A stretch of DNA of 64,000 bases, from positions 17,184,501 through 17,248,500 of the forward strand of contig NW_026947507.1 of the NCBI RefSeq assembly GCF_034190915.1, given 5' to 3'. The notes under the pieces are model-generated. The model did no database searches. It saw only the letters and a program-made list of their open reading frames with translations, and was not told the origin of the DNA. Of this stretch, positions 47,001 through 59,824 are shown piece by piece. Positions within the stretch are counted from its first letter, which is position 1. Every line of letters starts with the position of its first letter. A program made the position numbers and the translations under genes. The stretch is from Cavia porcellus. Its lineage: Eukaryota > Chordata > Mammalia > Rodentia > Caviidae.

Positions 47001-49959
47001 CTTAGTACACAAAGCAAATAGAGTGAAGCAAAATATAGCACACAGTAAGAAGCACGCTACCAAACTGATTAGTCTGTGCTTGCTCAAAGCTCCACTAATT
47101 TCATCAATGATATAAATGTCTCAGCCTATTATGAGAAATGAGAATAAAGTCTCACTGGAGAATGGGGAAGCCAAGTGCTCTTCAGTTGCGCCTCTTATGT
47201 AGGGTTCAGAAATCTTCCCAGTAACTTCATCCATCTCTGTCTTTGACGATGGTGCAGACTTCTTGCTTAATCCTAGACTAACTGAATAATCAGACAATTT
47301 GGGGATACAGAATATGTTTGCCCTTTTCTGTAATGATCAATAGTCAACATCTCAACTAATTTGCACTTTACTTTTAGAGAAATTTATAAACATCTGTGGC
47401 ACCTTATTGTCATGAAAATCACTGTCTTTCAAGGGAGTTATATTCCCACCAAACATTCTGTAACACTAAGGTTTCCTTAGTGTGACCACTAATGATTAGT
47501 GCAGAGGGGTAACGAAAATTTTCATCCTGCACTGGCCCACCTGAGTTATTTCATTTATCCAAAAAGAACTAGTGAGTTTTTCCAGGACAGGTGCTCAAAA
47601 GTAAAATAAGATTTTCTAGATTTCTAACAGATTTCTAAATTCATTTTCAATAGCAAAAATCATGAATAGAAGCCCTAAACTTTTAAACAGGATACAATGT
47701 TCACACTAAAAGTCAGGATTCTTTCGCCTGTGTTCAGTGTAGAAAATGTTTAGGAACGGCAGACTGCTGTGTTAATTTACAGACACATTCAATTGAGGAT
47801 TTAAGCTATTCTTCATGTGATTTATCCAACTCTATTCTTCAACACTTTAATGACATAAGCATGGTCTCATTATTGCCATCCATGATGACAAACCTAATTT
47901 GAAGTCATAATATGAAGCAAATGATAAACCAAAAACCAGGAGTATTTTGTTGTGAGTTAAAATAATAAAATAATGTTCAGTATTTGTTTAAATAAATATG
48001 CATTGTGTGATAGTAAGACACACACACATGCACTAATTGATTCAACATTACACACAAAGTGTTTCTCACTGACCTTTTAAATTAAAGAAAATGATATTCA
48101 AAAAATCAATAAGAAAGAAAAGTGACAAGAACACTAAGGTTGATTGTATCAAATCCAAGGGGGACTTTTAAGGAGTCATTAGTCATGGAGACAGTAGGTC
48201 TGTATTTTTTTTCCTTGTTGTTGTTGTTAACTAAGATTTACCTATCTGATATGTTAACATTCTAGTAGTTAAAAGCCGTTAGTACATAATAAAGTGAGTA
48301 TTTTTGTACTGTATCTTCAATGATAGAAAAAATGAGATTAGTAACATGGAAATTTTTAAGATTACCTTGCTGATATAGTGTGTCATTTTTTCTACAAAAT
48401 AATAATGTACCATTACTCCTCCAAAAGGTACATACATATCCTGTGCAATGGTAGCAAATGACTGTTTAGTTTATATGTAGACACTGTCATCCCATCTGAT
48501 GCTGGAGCTTGATCATAGACAATTGGTAAGAGAAGATGGAAGAAGCTGTATGTGTGGGAAGCAGGATAAACTGGAAAAACACAGAAGTTGCAAAAGCTGA
48601 AGATGGACTGAAGCCTGGTAGTGTCTTCTGATTTATCCATGTTACTAAGTTCTGAACAAGCTAGAAACCCTTGTTATGGAAACAAACTTGCACAGCTGTT
48701 CCATGGTAAAGGATGTCCAGAAAACGATAACACAATTACAACCTCACCTGTTGCCAACAGGTAGTTCACATAGATGTGTTTGAGTGCACAAGACAGCTAC
48801 TTTACTTCAGTCCTCTAAAGCTCCACAGTATCCTCTTGTGGATCCTCTTATCAAGAATAATACCAGGATTATATTCTGGAGCATGTTGCTCAGCTTGCTC
48901 AAGGCAACATTTTGCAAAATCATCACTAATTTGTTTCAGCTTGGCATTCATCCACATCTCTTTAAAACACGCTTATTTTATCTTGACAAGAGTCAAATTT
49001 CTGCCTCACAGAAAACAATACTCCTGTTTTACCGTTGAAAACAATCTTTCTTCAAGAGATGCTAAAACTTTTTTTAAATTTTCCTTTATTTCTTTTCTAA
49101 AAGTGTTCCTTTTATTTTCTTTGACTGATACATATTATTCTCTTATCTGAATTATATAACTCCTTGATATCTTGTAATTTAATAACTGATATACAATAAT
49201 TACTATTAACACATTATTTTATCTACTAATGAGAGGAGAGAGTGGAAGAAAGATAAAAAATCAGCTAGGATACATGCAAGCACAATGATAACAAAATACA
49301 GAAAAAATCCTCTTAATTATAGCTATCTTTGTTTTTGCAACTTGTATGGTCATAGATTGTGTTTATAACTTTCTTTTTCAAAACCCTACTCCATATTCTC
49401 TTTGGATGCACTAAGCACTTCAATCAATTCATGATAAATTCAGACAAATCTGAATTTCTGGAGGATCCGGGCCATTAACAACATAGCCTGAACTCTGTTG
49501 CATGGATTCCAACTTACCATCAATGCTAAAGTGTGGGCCCAATAAGAATAGACTTAATGTATCTCTTGAGATTTGGATATATACACTCTTATCCCACATT
49601 GTGTAGCAAAACACACATAGTACAAACAATATATTTTGATAGTAACTATTATCCAACCCAGTTAGTAGGGTAACCCTTTGCTTCAATGGAAGGAGGCACT
49701 AAAAAGACCATATAGCAGTGCAAATTCTAGTTCAATGAAAAAACTTTGGGTCTGTTTTTTTTTTTTAAATTTTATTTTTAGGATTAAGATGCCCTAGTCC
49801 AGAAGACCATAAAATTGTGAGTATAAAAATCTCAAGTTTTGCTAATGTATAAATATGAATAAGAGTGAGACAAATTGGATTCTTTTCTCCTTTTGACACA
49901 CAGACACATGGATCCTAGTAATACAAACATGTCTAATGAAATAATGACCATATGTGCTG
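44046..49959. other. Long AT-rich stretch without recognisable genes
   Basis: Nearly 6 kb with no gene. 46540-46735 ends in wording like an old L2 3' end ('gaatacttattatttgcttgacaaatatcaacttggtgaattaatgaaag') at low confidence. A (TA)n lies at 46810-46827. A 124-codon plus frame at 48776-49150 is Phe/Ser/Leu-rich with no domain. The patch around 48780-49060 is somewhat GC-richer but unassigned. Confidence 0.4.
46810..46827. repeat. (AT)n microsatellite
   Basis: Nine AT units. Confidence 0.9.
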
Positions 49960-51560
49960 AAAGATATTATCTCAGATGGGTGAGCCTGGTTCCTATATGA
50001 GGCTGTGTCTGGTTTTCATTGGACCATTTTATCATTGTACCAAGCCGTGTTCAGACTATGGAAGTTCCCATATGATTACAAAATTCCATGCTCTTTCACC
50101 CACTGACACATTGCATTTGCTATGAAATGAGTTCCTTGTACAGGAACCAAATTCTATGACATACCCTAGAAGTAGGTAAGACATTATAAAATGCAAAGGT
50201 GACAGTTAAGTACAAGGGAGGAAATGACATATTCAAAGTAAATATTCCTTAAAATAAAACACAGCTATCATAATAGAAAGTGGTCTAATGTAATCAATCT
50301 GCCACTTAGTAACTGGTGAGCTCTCAGTGGACTGGTATCACTTTTGGAATGCAGGGTTAGCTGTTGACAGAATGGGCATTTACTGGTGGTTGTAACTGTC
50401 TTGTTGAGTGCAATGTTATGATGTTAAATGCATTTCCTTTGTCTTTGCTGTCACGACCACTTTACCCATGAGCCTTTTAACATCATGATGAGAGTCACAG
50501 AATATATGACCCTCTCTGTCCCCTTAATTACCAAGTTTCTTCTGCTGCACAAATATCTTCATATCTGTATCCATTCACAGAGATACATCCATAGCTCTTC
50601 CCTGGAACTCTCTATCTCCATATTTTCAGCTGCATTTCTTTTCTAATACTGGAGTAATTCCATTTATCATGAAAAACTATCTGTAAACAAAGCTGGAGTT
50701 AAACGTGGATCATTAGAGAGAAAATAATGTATCAATAACAAAGGTCAGAGGACACTCCTCACTTACTCGTGCCATAAGTCAGGACTACTGCATGCTACCT
50801 CCATTTGTTTATGCAGTACTGCACTGTATGTCCATCCATATTTACCATTTATTCCTTTATTCAAATACTATCATGTACCATGGTTTCCCATAGTTAAGAA
50901 TGTAACATCCACTGAGGCTCAGTAAAAATCAGAAATTATTTCTCAGATGGCATGTCATTGCTCTCATATCTTAAGTCTGATCTGTAACTTATCAAATGAT
51001 CCAAGTATTATCTTCTCCTGTCATAAATGCCACCACATTTTCTATGGTGCATGGCCCAACAGTTAGAGTAATTTAAATGGTAGTCTAGAACACATTACAG
51101 AGCTTTCTCCAATCCTAAACTCCACATTAAAGTGACAGAATTTTTAATAACTCATTGAGTGAGTAAAACTATTAAATTAGGGACCTAATGTTTATTGAGA
51201 TCTTTTGGACTTTGGAGACAACATCTACCATAGTTAAGTGTGCTAATAGGGCAAACAAGAGGTAGCACCTTATCCTTCACGTTGGAAAAGCTATGTCAAT
51301 ATATCCCTGACCAAAGGGCCCTTGGAAATTTCAAAAAGGTGTCAGGCCCTAGAAGTTGTGGCATGCAAGAGTCTAGAATAGTTGTTACTTTTTGTTCTTC
51401 AAATACAATCAATTTATTGCCATCAATGGAATGGGCTACAGAGCTGAATTGTGGAAAGGCAAGTCAATACAGATCTCTCTAAGAATGTCCCTGAGGCAGG
51501 AAGTGAATATATATTGCAAGAACCCAATTGGTTCTGAGGGTCTTCACTACTAACAAGGGA
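49960..51560 (-). mobile_element. ERVL-like internal sequence, antisense, heavily decayed
   Basis: Plus-strand wording resembles the reverse complement of an ERVL interior: 'ccaagccgtgttcagactatgg' (50040), 'gaaagtggtctaatgtaatcaatctgccacttag' (50277), 'cacgaccactttacccatgagcc' (50452), 'catccatagctcttccctgg' (50586) and 'atgtccctgaggcaggaagtgaatatatattgcaagaa' (51484). These fit pol RNaseH/integrase antisense in the right order. No open frame survives on the minus strand. Assigned by consensus memory only. Confidence 0.42.
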
Positions 51561-51956
51561 AGCTAAAAACCATTCACCTCTTCATTAACTCTTTGCTATG
51601 TGCCAACAGATGTATTGATTCCATCATGCAACCAAACCACATTTTGTATAGTAGCTACAATTATACTCATTACATAATAACCTTTACAATGCTCTATTTT
51701 CAATTTCTATGTCTGTTTGTCCTCATCCTAAGCCAAATACACAATTTTAAATACACCTCTGCATTTTTCTGCCCTTATTAATGGCAGTGATCTCTGCAAT
51801 TCCTTCAAAATATAAGCATAATCTCATAGGTAGACACAGTATTTATTCTTTCTGTATCATAATGCTCTTCATTTTACAGGCAGGGAATCAAAGTGGAAAT
51901 TGCTCTTATTTTCTAAGCATAAATTATTTAATTTTGCATTCCAAGACTAACAACCT

Positions 51957-52330
51957 CTAACAGTCACTTTTTCCACTGCTGAAACAAAATACAAAAAGTA
52001 GATGTTTAACTTGGCTCATGGTTTCTGGCAACTCAGTCCATAATTGGAGGTCAACTCAGTCCATAATTGGAGGTCTCCAAGGAAGAAGAGCTTGGAGTAG
52101 CAAAGTTTTTCAGTTCATGCTAACTGGGAAACAGATCAGGGGGATAAAGAAAGGGGCCAGGGATCACACATAGGACCCGAGGTCACATGGAAAAGTATGC
52201 TTTACTAATCTTCTATGTGGTTCTGAAACCAATCAAATTGACAACCCAGTTCAACTGTAACAGGCACTAACTACAAAGCAGGTTTTGAGGAAGGCATGAA
52301 ACCACTGTGGAATGAATGAGAAGCAACAGT
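51957..52330 (-). mobile_element. ERVL-MaLR LTR, antisense, with internal 23-bp duplication
   Basis: Begins 'aacagtcactttttccactgctgaaacaaaatac', then 'taacttggctcatggtttctggcaactcagtcc', the standard reversed LTR 3' end. A 23-bp unit (52029-52051) is repeated exactly at 52052-52074. The right edge is approximate. Confidence 0.7.
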
Positions 52331-52904
52331 TCACTCTGTCTTTAACTTATCTATATCCTAATTTGACTGGTTATACTACCATGATCTATTGAACCTCAAA
52401 ATCTGAGATCAGTTCTGAGCTAATGTTTAATAGTTCTTGAAAAGTCTACATATTTCCCTTTTCCATTACAATCTCACTGATAAATGAAACCAAATCTTTT
52501 CCCGGACAAACTATTAACAGTATAAACATTTACTCAGCAGCTTTCACTTTTTTGAAGGAATTCAGGGTCTACGGCCCAGCTCAAATTGAGAATGCATTTG
52601 AAAGCCTTTGACTCCCAATTTTGGTGCATTGAAGTAGATATATGTTTATTATACCTGAAGTTTTTGTTAATTTACACACAGTAGCACTTTAACAGGTTTA
52701 ATTTTGGGGAATACCATGATGAACAAACAAAAGCTGTTTAGATAATTTAGATTACTGTTTTGGTTCAACAGTCTGTTATGGCAACCTACCTTACCTTTGG
52801 CTATTATATGCTATCACCTATTATCTGCCTCCCTATCTCATTATCACTATTATGTTTAGAAACTTCAGTATTAAGATAAAAAGTGTTTCTCTAATATCTT
52901 ATGT

Positions 52905-53248
52905 CTTTAAGTGGTGATTAGAGGGTAATATATGCATCACATGAATTTTCCACTGATGAAAGTTCAATAGATGAATATACTGTTTTCAAGGTATGGTCTT
53001 GTTGGAGCTGGGCCACTGGGAACATGCCTAGGAAAACTGTGTTTTTGTCTCTTACTCTTCTCTTCTTTCGTTCCATGGTATTTTGATGATATAATTTTCC
53101 TTACCAGGCCCTTCTGCTATATCATTTCTGCCTTTGATCCAGCAAACTATAAACTGATTACCTAAAACTGGGAGCCAAAATAAAATCTGTATTCCTTTAT
53201 ATTTTGAGTTTTGGGCATTATGCGCAGTGATGGAAAAGTAAGACATCA
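52905..53248 (+). mobile_element. ERVL-MaLR LTR, sense
   Basis: 3' portion shows 'gccttgatccagc'-like wording, 'aactataaactgattacc', 'gggagccaaaataaaatctg' with AATAAA, and 'gcgcagtgatggaaaagtaagacatca' near the end. The 5' edge is estimated. Confidence 0.65.
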
Positions 53249-53454
53249 GCTTGAGAGTAATAATTTTTAGTCTTAGCTCCTGCCTACAAAGCACACGCAC
53301 TACAGAATGGCTCATTGACCCTGGGCCTGTGCTTATAAACAGTTTTTCTACAGTCATGATGAAAGAAGTGTCCTTTGGACTTTCCATGGTGAGATCAGTT
53401 CTTATATGATAATCCACTCCAAGATATTTTTCTTTCTGTGATAAAGCAGAATGC

Positions 53455-54812
53455 TGAGAATGTTGAAATGAAACCTAGTAACCTTCAACTTATAATCAAA
53501 TAAAATAACATCAAAACAAACTGGATCAAAGACCTATTCATAAAAACAGAAACACACTGTTGAAAGATAATAGTGGTAGAACTCTTGAAGTCATTCATAA
53601 GAAAGGACTTTCTGAACATAATGCAATTTGCATAAAACATAAGCCCAATAATCAACAATGAGATTATATAAAATTAAAAGGCTTCTGGACAGCAAAGGAA
53701 ACAAACTACAGAATGAAAAGACAAGCTGAATAATAGGAAAAAATATTGCTAGCTACTCCCAAGACAGAGGACAATTTCTAGAATATATAAAAATCAAAAG
53801 TATTAGACCCCTCAAAATAAATTGTCCAATATAAATGGGTGATTGAAGTTAGTAGACAGTTCTCAAGAGAAGTACAAATGAGCAATAGATACATGAAAAA
53901 AAAAATTGTTCAGCACCTTTGACCACAAGAGCAAACCCAAACAACAATACGATTGTATCTTACGGCAGAAAGAATGGTTGCTATCAAGAATTTAAAAGAT
54001 AACAAATGCTGGGAAGGTTGTGGGGAAAAGGGAAACCCTGTAATTGTTGGTGGGAATGTAAACTAGACAACCACTATGAAAATCAGTGTAGATTCCTCAA
54101 CAGAGAAATTGTATTACATTGATATATGCACACCTACCCTCATTGCCTGAAAATAAGACATAGCTGGAAAATAGTAATCCTTGAAAACTAGAGATCAGAA
54201 ACACTAGTGCTGAGCAACCCTTTCTTGCTCTGCCTGCCTTGCACTATACTGTCTTGCTCTTGGCTATTCTGTAAAGTAAGTGAAGCAAGGACAGGCTGAT
54301 TGGGGTCGGCATTTTTGATCTCTAATATTCAAGGGTAATTGAATATCAGCTAGATACTATTTTTAGAGAAAAATGGTATGTTGGCAGTAACATAATTTAT
54401 AATAGCTAAATTATGGAGGTGGCTTGTAGGTCCATCATCAGAATGGCAATAGAAAATGTGGCATATGTACTCAGGTATAAAGAAGGAAAATGTGAGTCAT
54501 TTGTAGAAAAATAGACGCACCTTAAAACAATATATTAAGTGAAACAACTCAGACACAGAAAATTATACATTGAATAATCTTCCATATGCAAAGAACCAAA
54601 ACTATAAATAAAGAGCAAAATAGAAGAAAGAGGTTAGTAAAGTGGAGATAGAAAGACTTACGGAGGTAGGAAGGGAATCTGCAGATGTGAAAAGATGAGA
54701 AGTAGGAGAGGGGAAGGAGAAATAAAAAGGACCAAGAAAGACTATATGTACTAATATCCCATAATAAATCTATATATTATATATTGCAAATATAGGCTAA
54801 TAAAAAACTTAA
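53455..54812 (+). mobile_element. L1 LINE 3' half, sense, split by a mariner-like element
   Basis: ORF2 C-terminal coding remnants from 'actggatcaaagacctattcataaaaacagaaac' (53521) through 'aggcttctggacagcaaagg', 'gctgggaaggttgtggggaaaaggg' (54008) and 'ttggtgggaatgtaaactagacaaccactatgaaaatcagtg' (54049). It resumes after the insertion with 'ttggcagtaacataatttataatagc' and runs to a purine-rich 3' UTR (54640-54740). Its 3' UTR lacks the ~152-bp repeats of the antisense L1s, so it belongs to another lineage. Confidence 0.85.
54137..54376. mobile_element. Mariner/Tc1-like palindromic MITE in L1, TA target duplication
   Basis: 240 bp bounded by TA at 54135-54136 and 54377-54378. The left arm starts CCCTCATTGCCTGAAAATAA and contains GACATAGCTGG. 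The reverse complement of the right arm starts CCATTTTTCTCTAAAAATAG and contains TATCTAGCTGA. Inner inverted blocks TAGAGATCAGAAA (54189-54201) and TTTTTGATCTCTA (54312-54324) match at 12 of 13. Removing the element and one TA restores continuous L1 ORF2 wording (GCACAC-CTATG-TTGGCAG). TA duplication and long inverted repeats are features of mariner-type elements. No transposase; non-autonomous. Confidence 0.75.
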
Positions 54813-57800
54813 GAGAGTATTTCCATGCTAGACTGGGAATTTGAAAATAGAAAACTATGTTGTTAAGCTTCCTACTGGGTAAGTAGCAATGTTTAGGAAC
54901 TGAGAGCTTTTCTTAGCCGACTACTATGAAGAAAAAGGGCCTCAGTCACAACCTGCAAGGCATGCGTACCTGTCCGTCATTTAATCACGTATCAGATGAG
55001 AACCAAAGTTATCTTCACAGTACTTTGATCATGAGATTTAAAACAGATGACCCAGCTATACTGCATCTGCACACCCGATCCATGAAAAGCATCCAACAAT
55101 AAATTTTCATTGTTTTTTGGAGTTGTTTATGGCAATTTGTTGTGAAAGAAACAGACAAGCAGAACACTCCAAAAGCTTCAAAACTTATTCCACAGTGTAC
55201 TGATCATGTCAATGAGACCAAATAGTCCAAACTCAAGAGAATGGAATTCTCCTGGGATGGAAACCATGGATTCTAGACAGACATATGACAGTTTGTCTAT
55301 CATATTGGGAAGAAATTCATAAATAAGTTCATAGGAACTCCAAGAAGTAAATTTATCAGCTCTTTGCTTTAGCAAAAATATCATTGCCTTTATCATTCTT
55401 AATCATTCTGGAGTATTAATGTTAAGAAGTACTGAAAGTAATTTATTTGGAAATTTGTTATATATGTTATTTCAGTGACATTATCTCACTTGTAATGCTG
55501 TCTTTAGATCATGTGAAAATGGTTGAGTCTTACTAGGTCAGCTTGAAGTGTAATTTATAGCAAAAACACCTAAGTATGAGTAGAAAATGATCTTTACTTT
55601 TTGAAATGTTAGCTATAGGCAATTCCTTCATGAGTAGAAAGTTATCTCTAAGGAAAAAAATATATTTAATATGTAATAAGTATCTCTAAGGAAAAAAATA
55701 TATTTAATATGTCAAATTTAATGAATATATGTAGCTTAGCTAAAGCTAATGTAGATATGTCAAGAACATTTAAATTAGCCTACATTTGGATACAATCATA
55801 TAAGGCAAGGCCTATTTTATAATGAATGGTGTGTATCCCATGAAATTTTTGAAATTTCTACAGAAAGTAAAAACCAAAATGCTCATATGTGTATGCTTTT
55901 GTCCCATTGAAAAAATAGAAAAATCATAATTCAGAACACTTGTATTTAAAGTTAGGAAATATAACCTAAAATTTCCATTTACCCCCAGATTTCTTAATAT
56001 TAAAGGAATGCAATATTTGTGGAAGGGATATTTTACATACAGAAATTTTTTGTTTAGTTTTAGAAGTTTTAACTTAGAATTCATCTGAGCTTTGCATGTA
56101 TGTTTTCTGTGTCAATTAAAAAGTATTTTTAGTAGCTATTTGTTCCACTAGAAACCTACTGAGATTTAGATTTGCTCTTTCCAGGACTTAAAGAAAAATC
56201 AATTGTGAAAGTTAAAATGTAGTTTTTGTTTGACTGTCACGGCTTCAGAATTTAATTCTGTTTTGTATTTTTAGACAATTAGCAACTAAAATCATCAAAA
56301 CTTTCGTCTATTTCCCTCATCCTTCACAAATAAAAGAAAAATTCAATTCAATCCTAAAAGTAGAGAATTAGCTAAATCAGCTGATTTTTAAAAAAACTAA
56401 TTATATAAGTCACGTTGAAATTTTATAAAAATCAATAATCAGTTATAATTAATGTATTCTCAATAGCATGAAAAATAAAATATGATTGTCTTAACACAAA
56501 TATTTTAAATGAATATGTTTACTGTAGCAATTCTTTGATTCATGTAAAACATGCTTTTCTAGCTTCATTTCTAGGGTTATACTACCAACAAAGACTGAAA
56601 AAGGACTAAATATAATCTATGATTCCAATAACATTCAACTCTTCTAATGTAACAGTTAAATTTATTGTGTGTGTTCTATATTTGGGGCTTTAGCAATAAT
56701 TCTCTCTTTCTTGATGGTTCACTGACTTCTCCATCTTACTTCTGTTTAAAAACCTGAGTTTCCCCATTCCTTATTGATTAACTTTCAATCTTTAGTGATC
56801 ATAAAATCTTTTTTTGGAACAATTTATATTATTAAAAAATGATCCAATGTGAACCTGATGGCATTTTCGATCAATATTAATAAAATAAAGTCACTTAAGA
56901 AGCACAGCCTACTTGTGCAGAGTGTTACAGTTTTGTGCCTCAACTCATCTCACAACTCTCCCTGTTCCCTCCATTCTTACTATGCAATACTGTTTCTCTT
57001 TGCTGGGCAGATATATTCTCTGGCATATTCTTACTCATACACAGTATTACTGATCAGATTTAATTAATATTTTGATGTGATTTTAGGACATTTTTCAAAC
57101 CTATCCGAACAGATCAGGTTAAGATATATGACTACATGTGGCAATAAACTTCATGTCCATAAAAAAAGTCATTTTATCAAATTATAAATAGAATAATTCA
57201 GAAATTTACTAAAAGGTCATATTTTATATGTTTTCTTTCTTTCTTTTTAGAACTCAATACTTGTTGATTGGTTGATTGATTTATGTAATAAACTCCATGA
57301 CCTTATAACTCTCAACACAATCTCCTTCCTTAACCCACATCAGGTACTCAATACAAATGAAAACATTATTATCGTGACACTAAAAATGCCAAAAGTGTTT
57401 TACAAACAAATTTCCCAGCTGGCTTCTCAATTTATCATTTTATGTTGATATTTTCATGTTTTAAAACTTTATGGATGTTTTAATTCACAAAGTATTATAT
57501 AAATATTGTACTTTTCTATATGCATTTTCTAAATTTATAACACATTTACAATAGACACTATTACTTTTATTATCATGAGAAGAGTGTAGTGTTAAATATA
57601 ATCTTCCAAATTAGACCTAACTTTAAACATTTTGGATTTGATTAAAGTGAAATAGAATAATATTTATTTAGTTAAATTATTAACACTTCAACATATCACT
57701 AATCTTTTGATCTATATTCTACTAACTTGAATGTGGCAATGAGTCTCATTCATGTATTTAGTATAGTCATAATTTTAAATTTTAATGTAGACCTCAGGAT

Positions 57801-57949
57801 AAATAAATACCATATGCTATTTCCTTCTATGTGATACTCAAAATGGTTAATACATGTAACATTAAAGGGAGTAAAGTTTGTGGTGACCAAATAATGGAAG
57901 TAACTGGAAAGATGGCACATGAAGGAATGACTGGGGTGCGTATTATATT
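54813..57949. other. AT-rich DNA, one tandem duplication
   Basis: No gene or transposon assigned over 3 kb apart from the 38-bp tandem duplication at 55643-55712. Frames of 72-90 codons carry no domain. Confidence 0.45.
55643..55712. repeat. 38-bp tandem duplication, 1.8 copies
   Basis: TATCTCTAAGGAAAAAAATA at 55643 recurs at 55681; 32 bases of the second copy are identical to the first, so the event looks recent. Confidence 0.93.
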
Positions 57950-58340
57950 AGACACTTCCCCATCATAAAATGCATGACATTCACAATTTAAAGGAGTTTA
58001 ACTTGGTTCGAAGTTTTAGAGGTTTAGCCCATGGTTGTCTGGCTCCACAGCGAAGACATCATGGCAAGAGGGTTTAGGGGAACATAGCCACTGAGTGTAT
58101 TGTATCATGGAAGCAGAACACAGCAAGGCAAAATCTGCAGATACAAAGGTACCGGCTCAGTAACCTGCTTCTTCCAACTGGTTCTCACCTGCTAACGGCA
58201 CTTTTAGCCTTGGAAATAGCACCTCTTATTGTATAGTATACTTTCTAGTGGTTTCCGATTCATAGAGATAATATTAACTGGACCAGGAACCAAGATTAAC
58301 TTCCAGATTACTGTAGAAGAATGCTGATGATGACTGTAAT
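57950..58340 (-). mobile_element. ERVL-MaLR LTR, antisense
   Basis: 'taaaggagtttaacttggttc', 'gttttagaggtttagcccatggttgtctggctcc', 'gcagaacacagcaaggcaa' and 'cctgcttcttccaactggttctcacctgctaac' follow the reversed MaLR LTR order. Edges approximate. Confidence 0.68.
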
Positions 58341-58656
58341 CACATGGGATCATTTTAGGGAAGAAGCTGCTTTGAGGTGAGTTGGAAATAATATATCATT
58401 CAAAAATGCTGCCATGGAGGGCTAGGTAGTTCTTTGTGTGAATTTCATAATGGAATACCTTCCTTAAGAAATAGTTTTTTTTTTCCCCTCATACTTGCAG
58501 TGGGAGCAACAAGGTAACCATCTCTAATGAAATACAAGATGTTGTACAGTTCTTGGTGAAGGGACCACTCACAAGGCCAAGAGAAGGACAGAGTCTCCAC
58601 ACAGGGAAATGTTTTGGATTGTGATCATTATACGTACAATTTAAAATGCACATTTT

Positions 58657-58731
58657 AGGGTTTGGCTGGTGCCTGGCTAGTACAAGGTGCTGAGTTCGAT
58701 TCCCAGTACCAGAAAAAAAATCCCCCCAAAA
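58657..58731 (+). mobile_element. ID SINE, sense, internally deleted, perfect 15-bp target duplication
   Basis: AGGGTTTGGCTGGTGCCTGG to GAGTTCGATTCCCAGTACC with an A-rich/C-rich tail. TAAAATGCACATTTT flanks it exactly at 58642-58656 and 58732-58746. Box A is missing, so the element was shortened before or during insertion. The perfect flank dates it as recent. Confidence 0.9.
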
Positions 58732-58746
58732 TAAAATGCACATTTT

Positions 58747-59394
58747 CATGAGAATAACTTATTGAAAGAGGATTATGAGAAAGGGAGTGAGTAGCACAGA
58801 AATGTAGTGGAAAATTAAAGATAATATCAGAATCTAATCGTTCTCAGCAGCCTGAAAAGAATCCACAAAATTGGTAGAATCAAGGTAAGTGGTGAGATCC
58901 TTTTTTATTCCATGTGAGTCACTCTCTAGAAGTTGACTGACAAGAAGAGCAACCCAAAGAGGAGGAAAAGTCTTCTTAGACTAAGGAACGGCTCTCTTTA
59001 GCAGCAGAAAAAGGGTTTCACAAGACTGGAGAAAGGAACCTAAGTATGTGTACTATGTTTAAAAACACACATTTCTGCTCTTTTAAAAAGTCTTGCTAGA
59101 AAATTTGCAAGAAATTTTAAGTTTGCAAGAGTAGGTAAAAGTGAACCTGAGCGTTTGAGTTAGTATATATGGAAAAAAAGATTATTCTGCCAAAAGTTAA
59201 GATATATAAGGTACTGAGTCATAGATTTTCTTTTTCTTTATCAGCAGTGACTAGTTTATGAGTCATCAACTAACCATTCTATTTTAAATTCCATGGGACA
59301 TTTTTCACATTTTACATTCAAGATAGCTTTCAGGGATAGTCATACACTAGGAGCTCAATATCTTTGAATAAAAAAATGGCTTATATGTACAAGA
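58747..59394. other. No recognisable feature
   Basis: AT-rich with purine-rich parts around 58960-59040; nothing assigned. Confidence 0.45.
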
Positions 59395-59800
59395 CTATAG
59401 TACGATTCTCCAGAGAAACGACAAACAAGATGTGTTTATACACTGTACTTATATATGAGTATGTATGAAGGACAAGACAAACAGATACTGATTTTGCACA
59501 GTTGTGGGGATTAACCAGTTCACAATCTGGTGGGCATGTTAGCAGGCTGGAGACTCAAAGGAAAGTTGATTTTGTATTCTGAGTCCGAAGACAGTTGTTG
59601 GGCAGAATTCCTTCTTCCTCCAGGAATCCTGTTCTTCTCGTCAGGCTTTCAACTGATCAGTTGAAGCCAACTCCCTACAGAGGATAATTGCACTACTTAG
59701 AGCATATTGATTTAAATGTTAGTCACGTCTAAAGAAAGTGTCTTCATAGCATCACATGGACACTTAATGAAACACTTGATGAAACAGCAGAATTAAAACA
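59395..59800 (-). mobile_element. Ancient mammalian LTR-like repeat, antisense
   Basis: 'gattctccagagaaacgacaaacaagatgtgttta', 'ggcatgttagcaggctggagactcaaag', 'gaagacagttgttgggcagaattccttcttcctcc' and 'atttaaatgttagtcacgtctaaag' match, in order, a common old mammalian interspersed repeat that I believe is MaLR/MLT1-class. Class confidence is moderate, family uncertain. Confidence 0.55.
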
Positions 59801-59824
59801 TAAATTTAACTGTCGCAAAAACTA

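Noticed and set aside
48776..49150. 124-codon plus-strand frame, possible pseudogene
   Set aside because: Phe/Ser/Leu-rich, no recognisable homologue or domain, overlapped by another frame.
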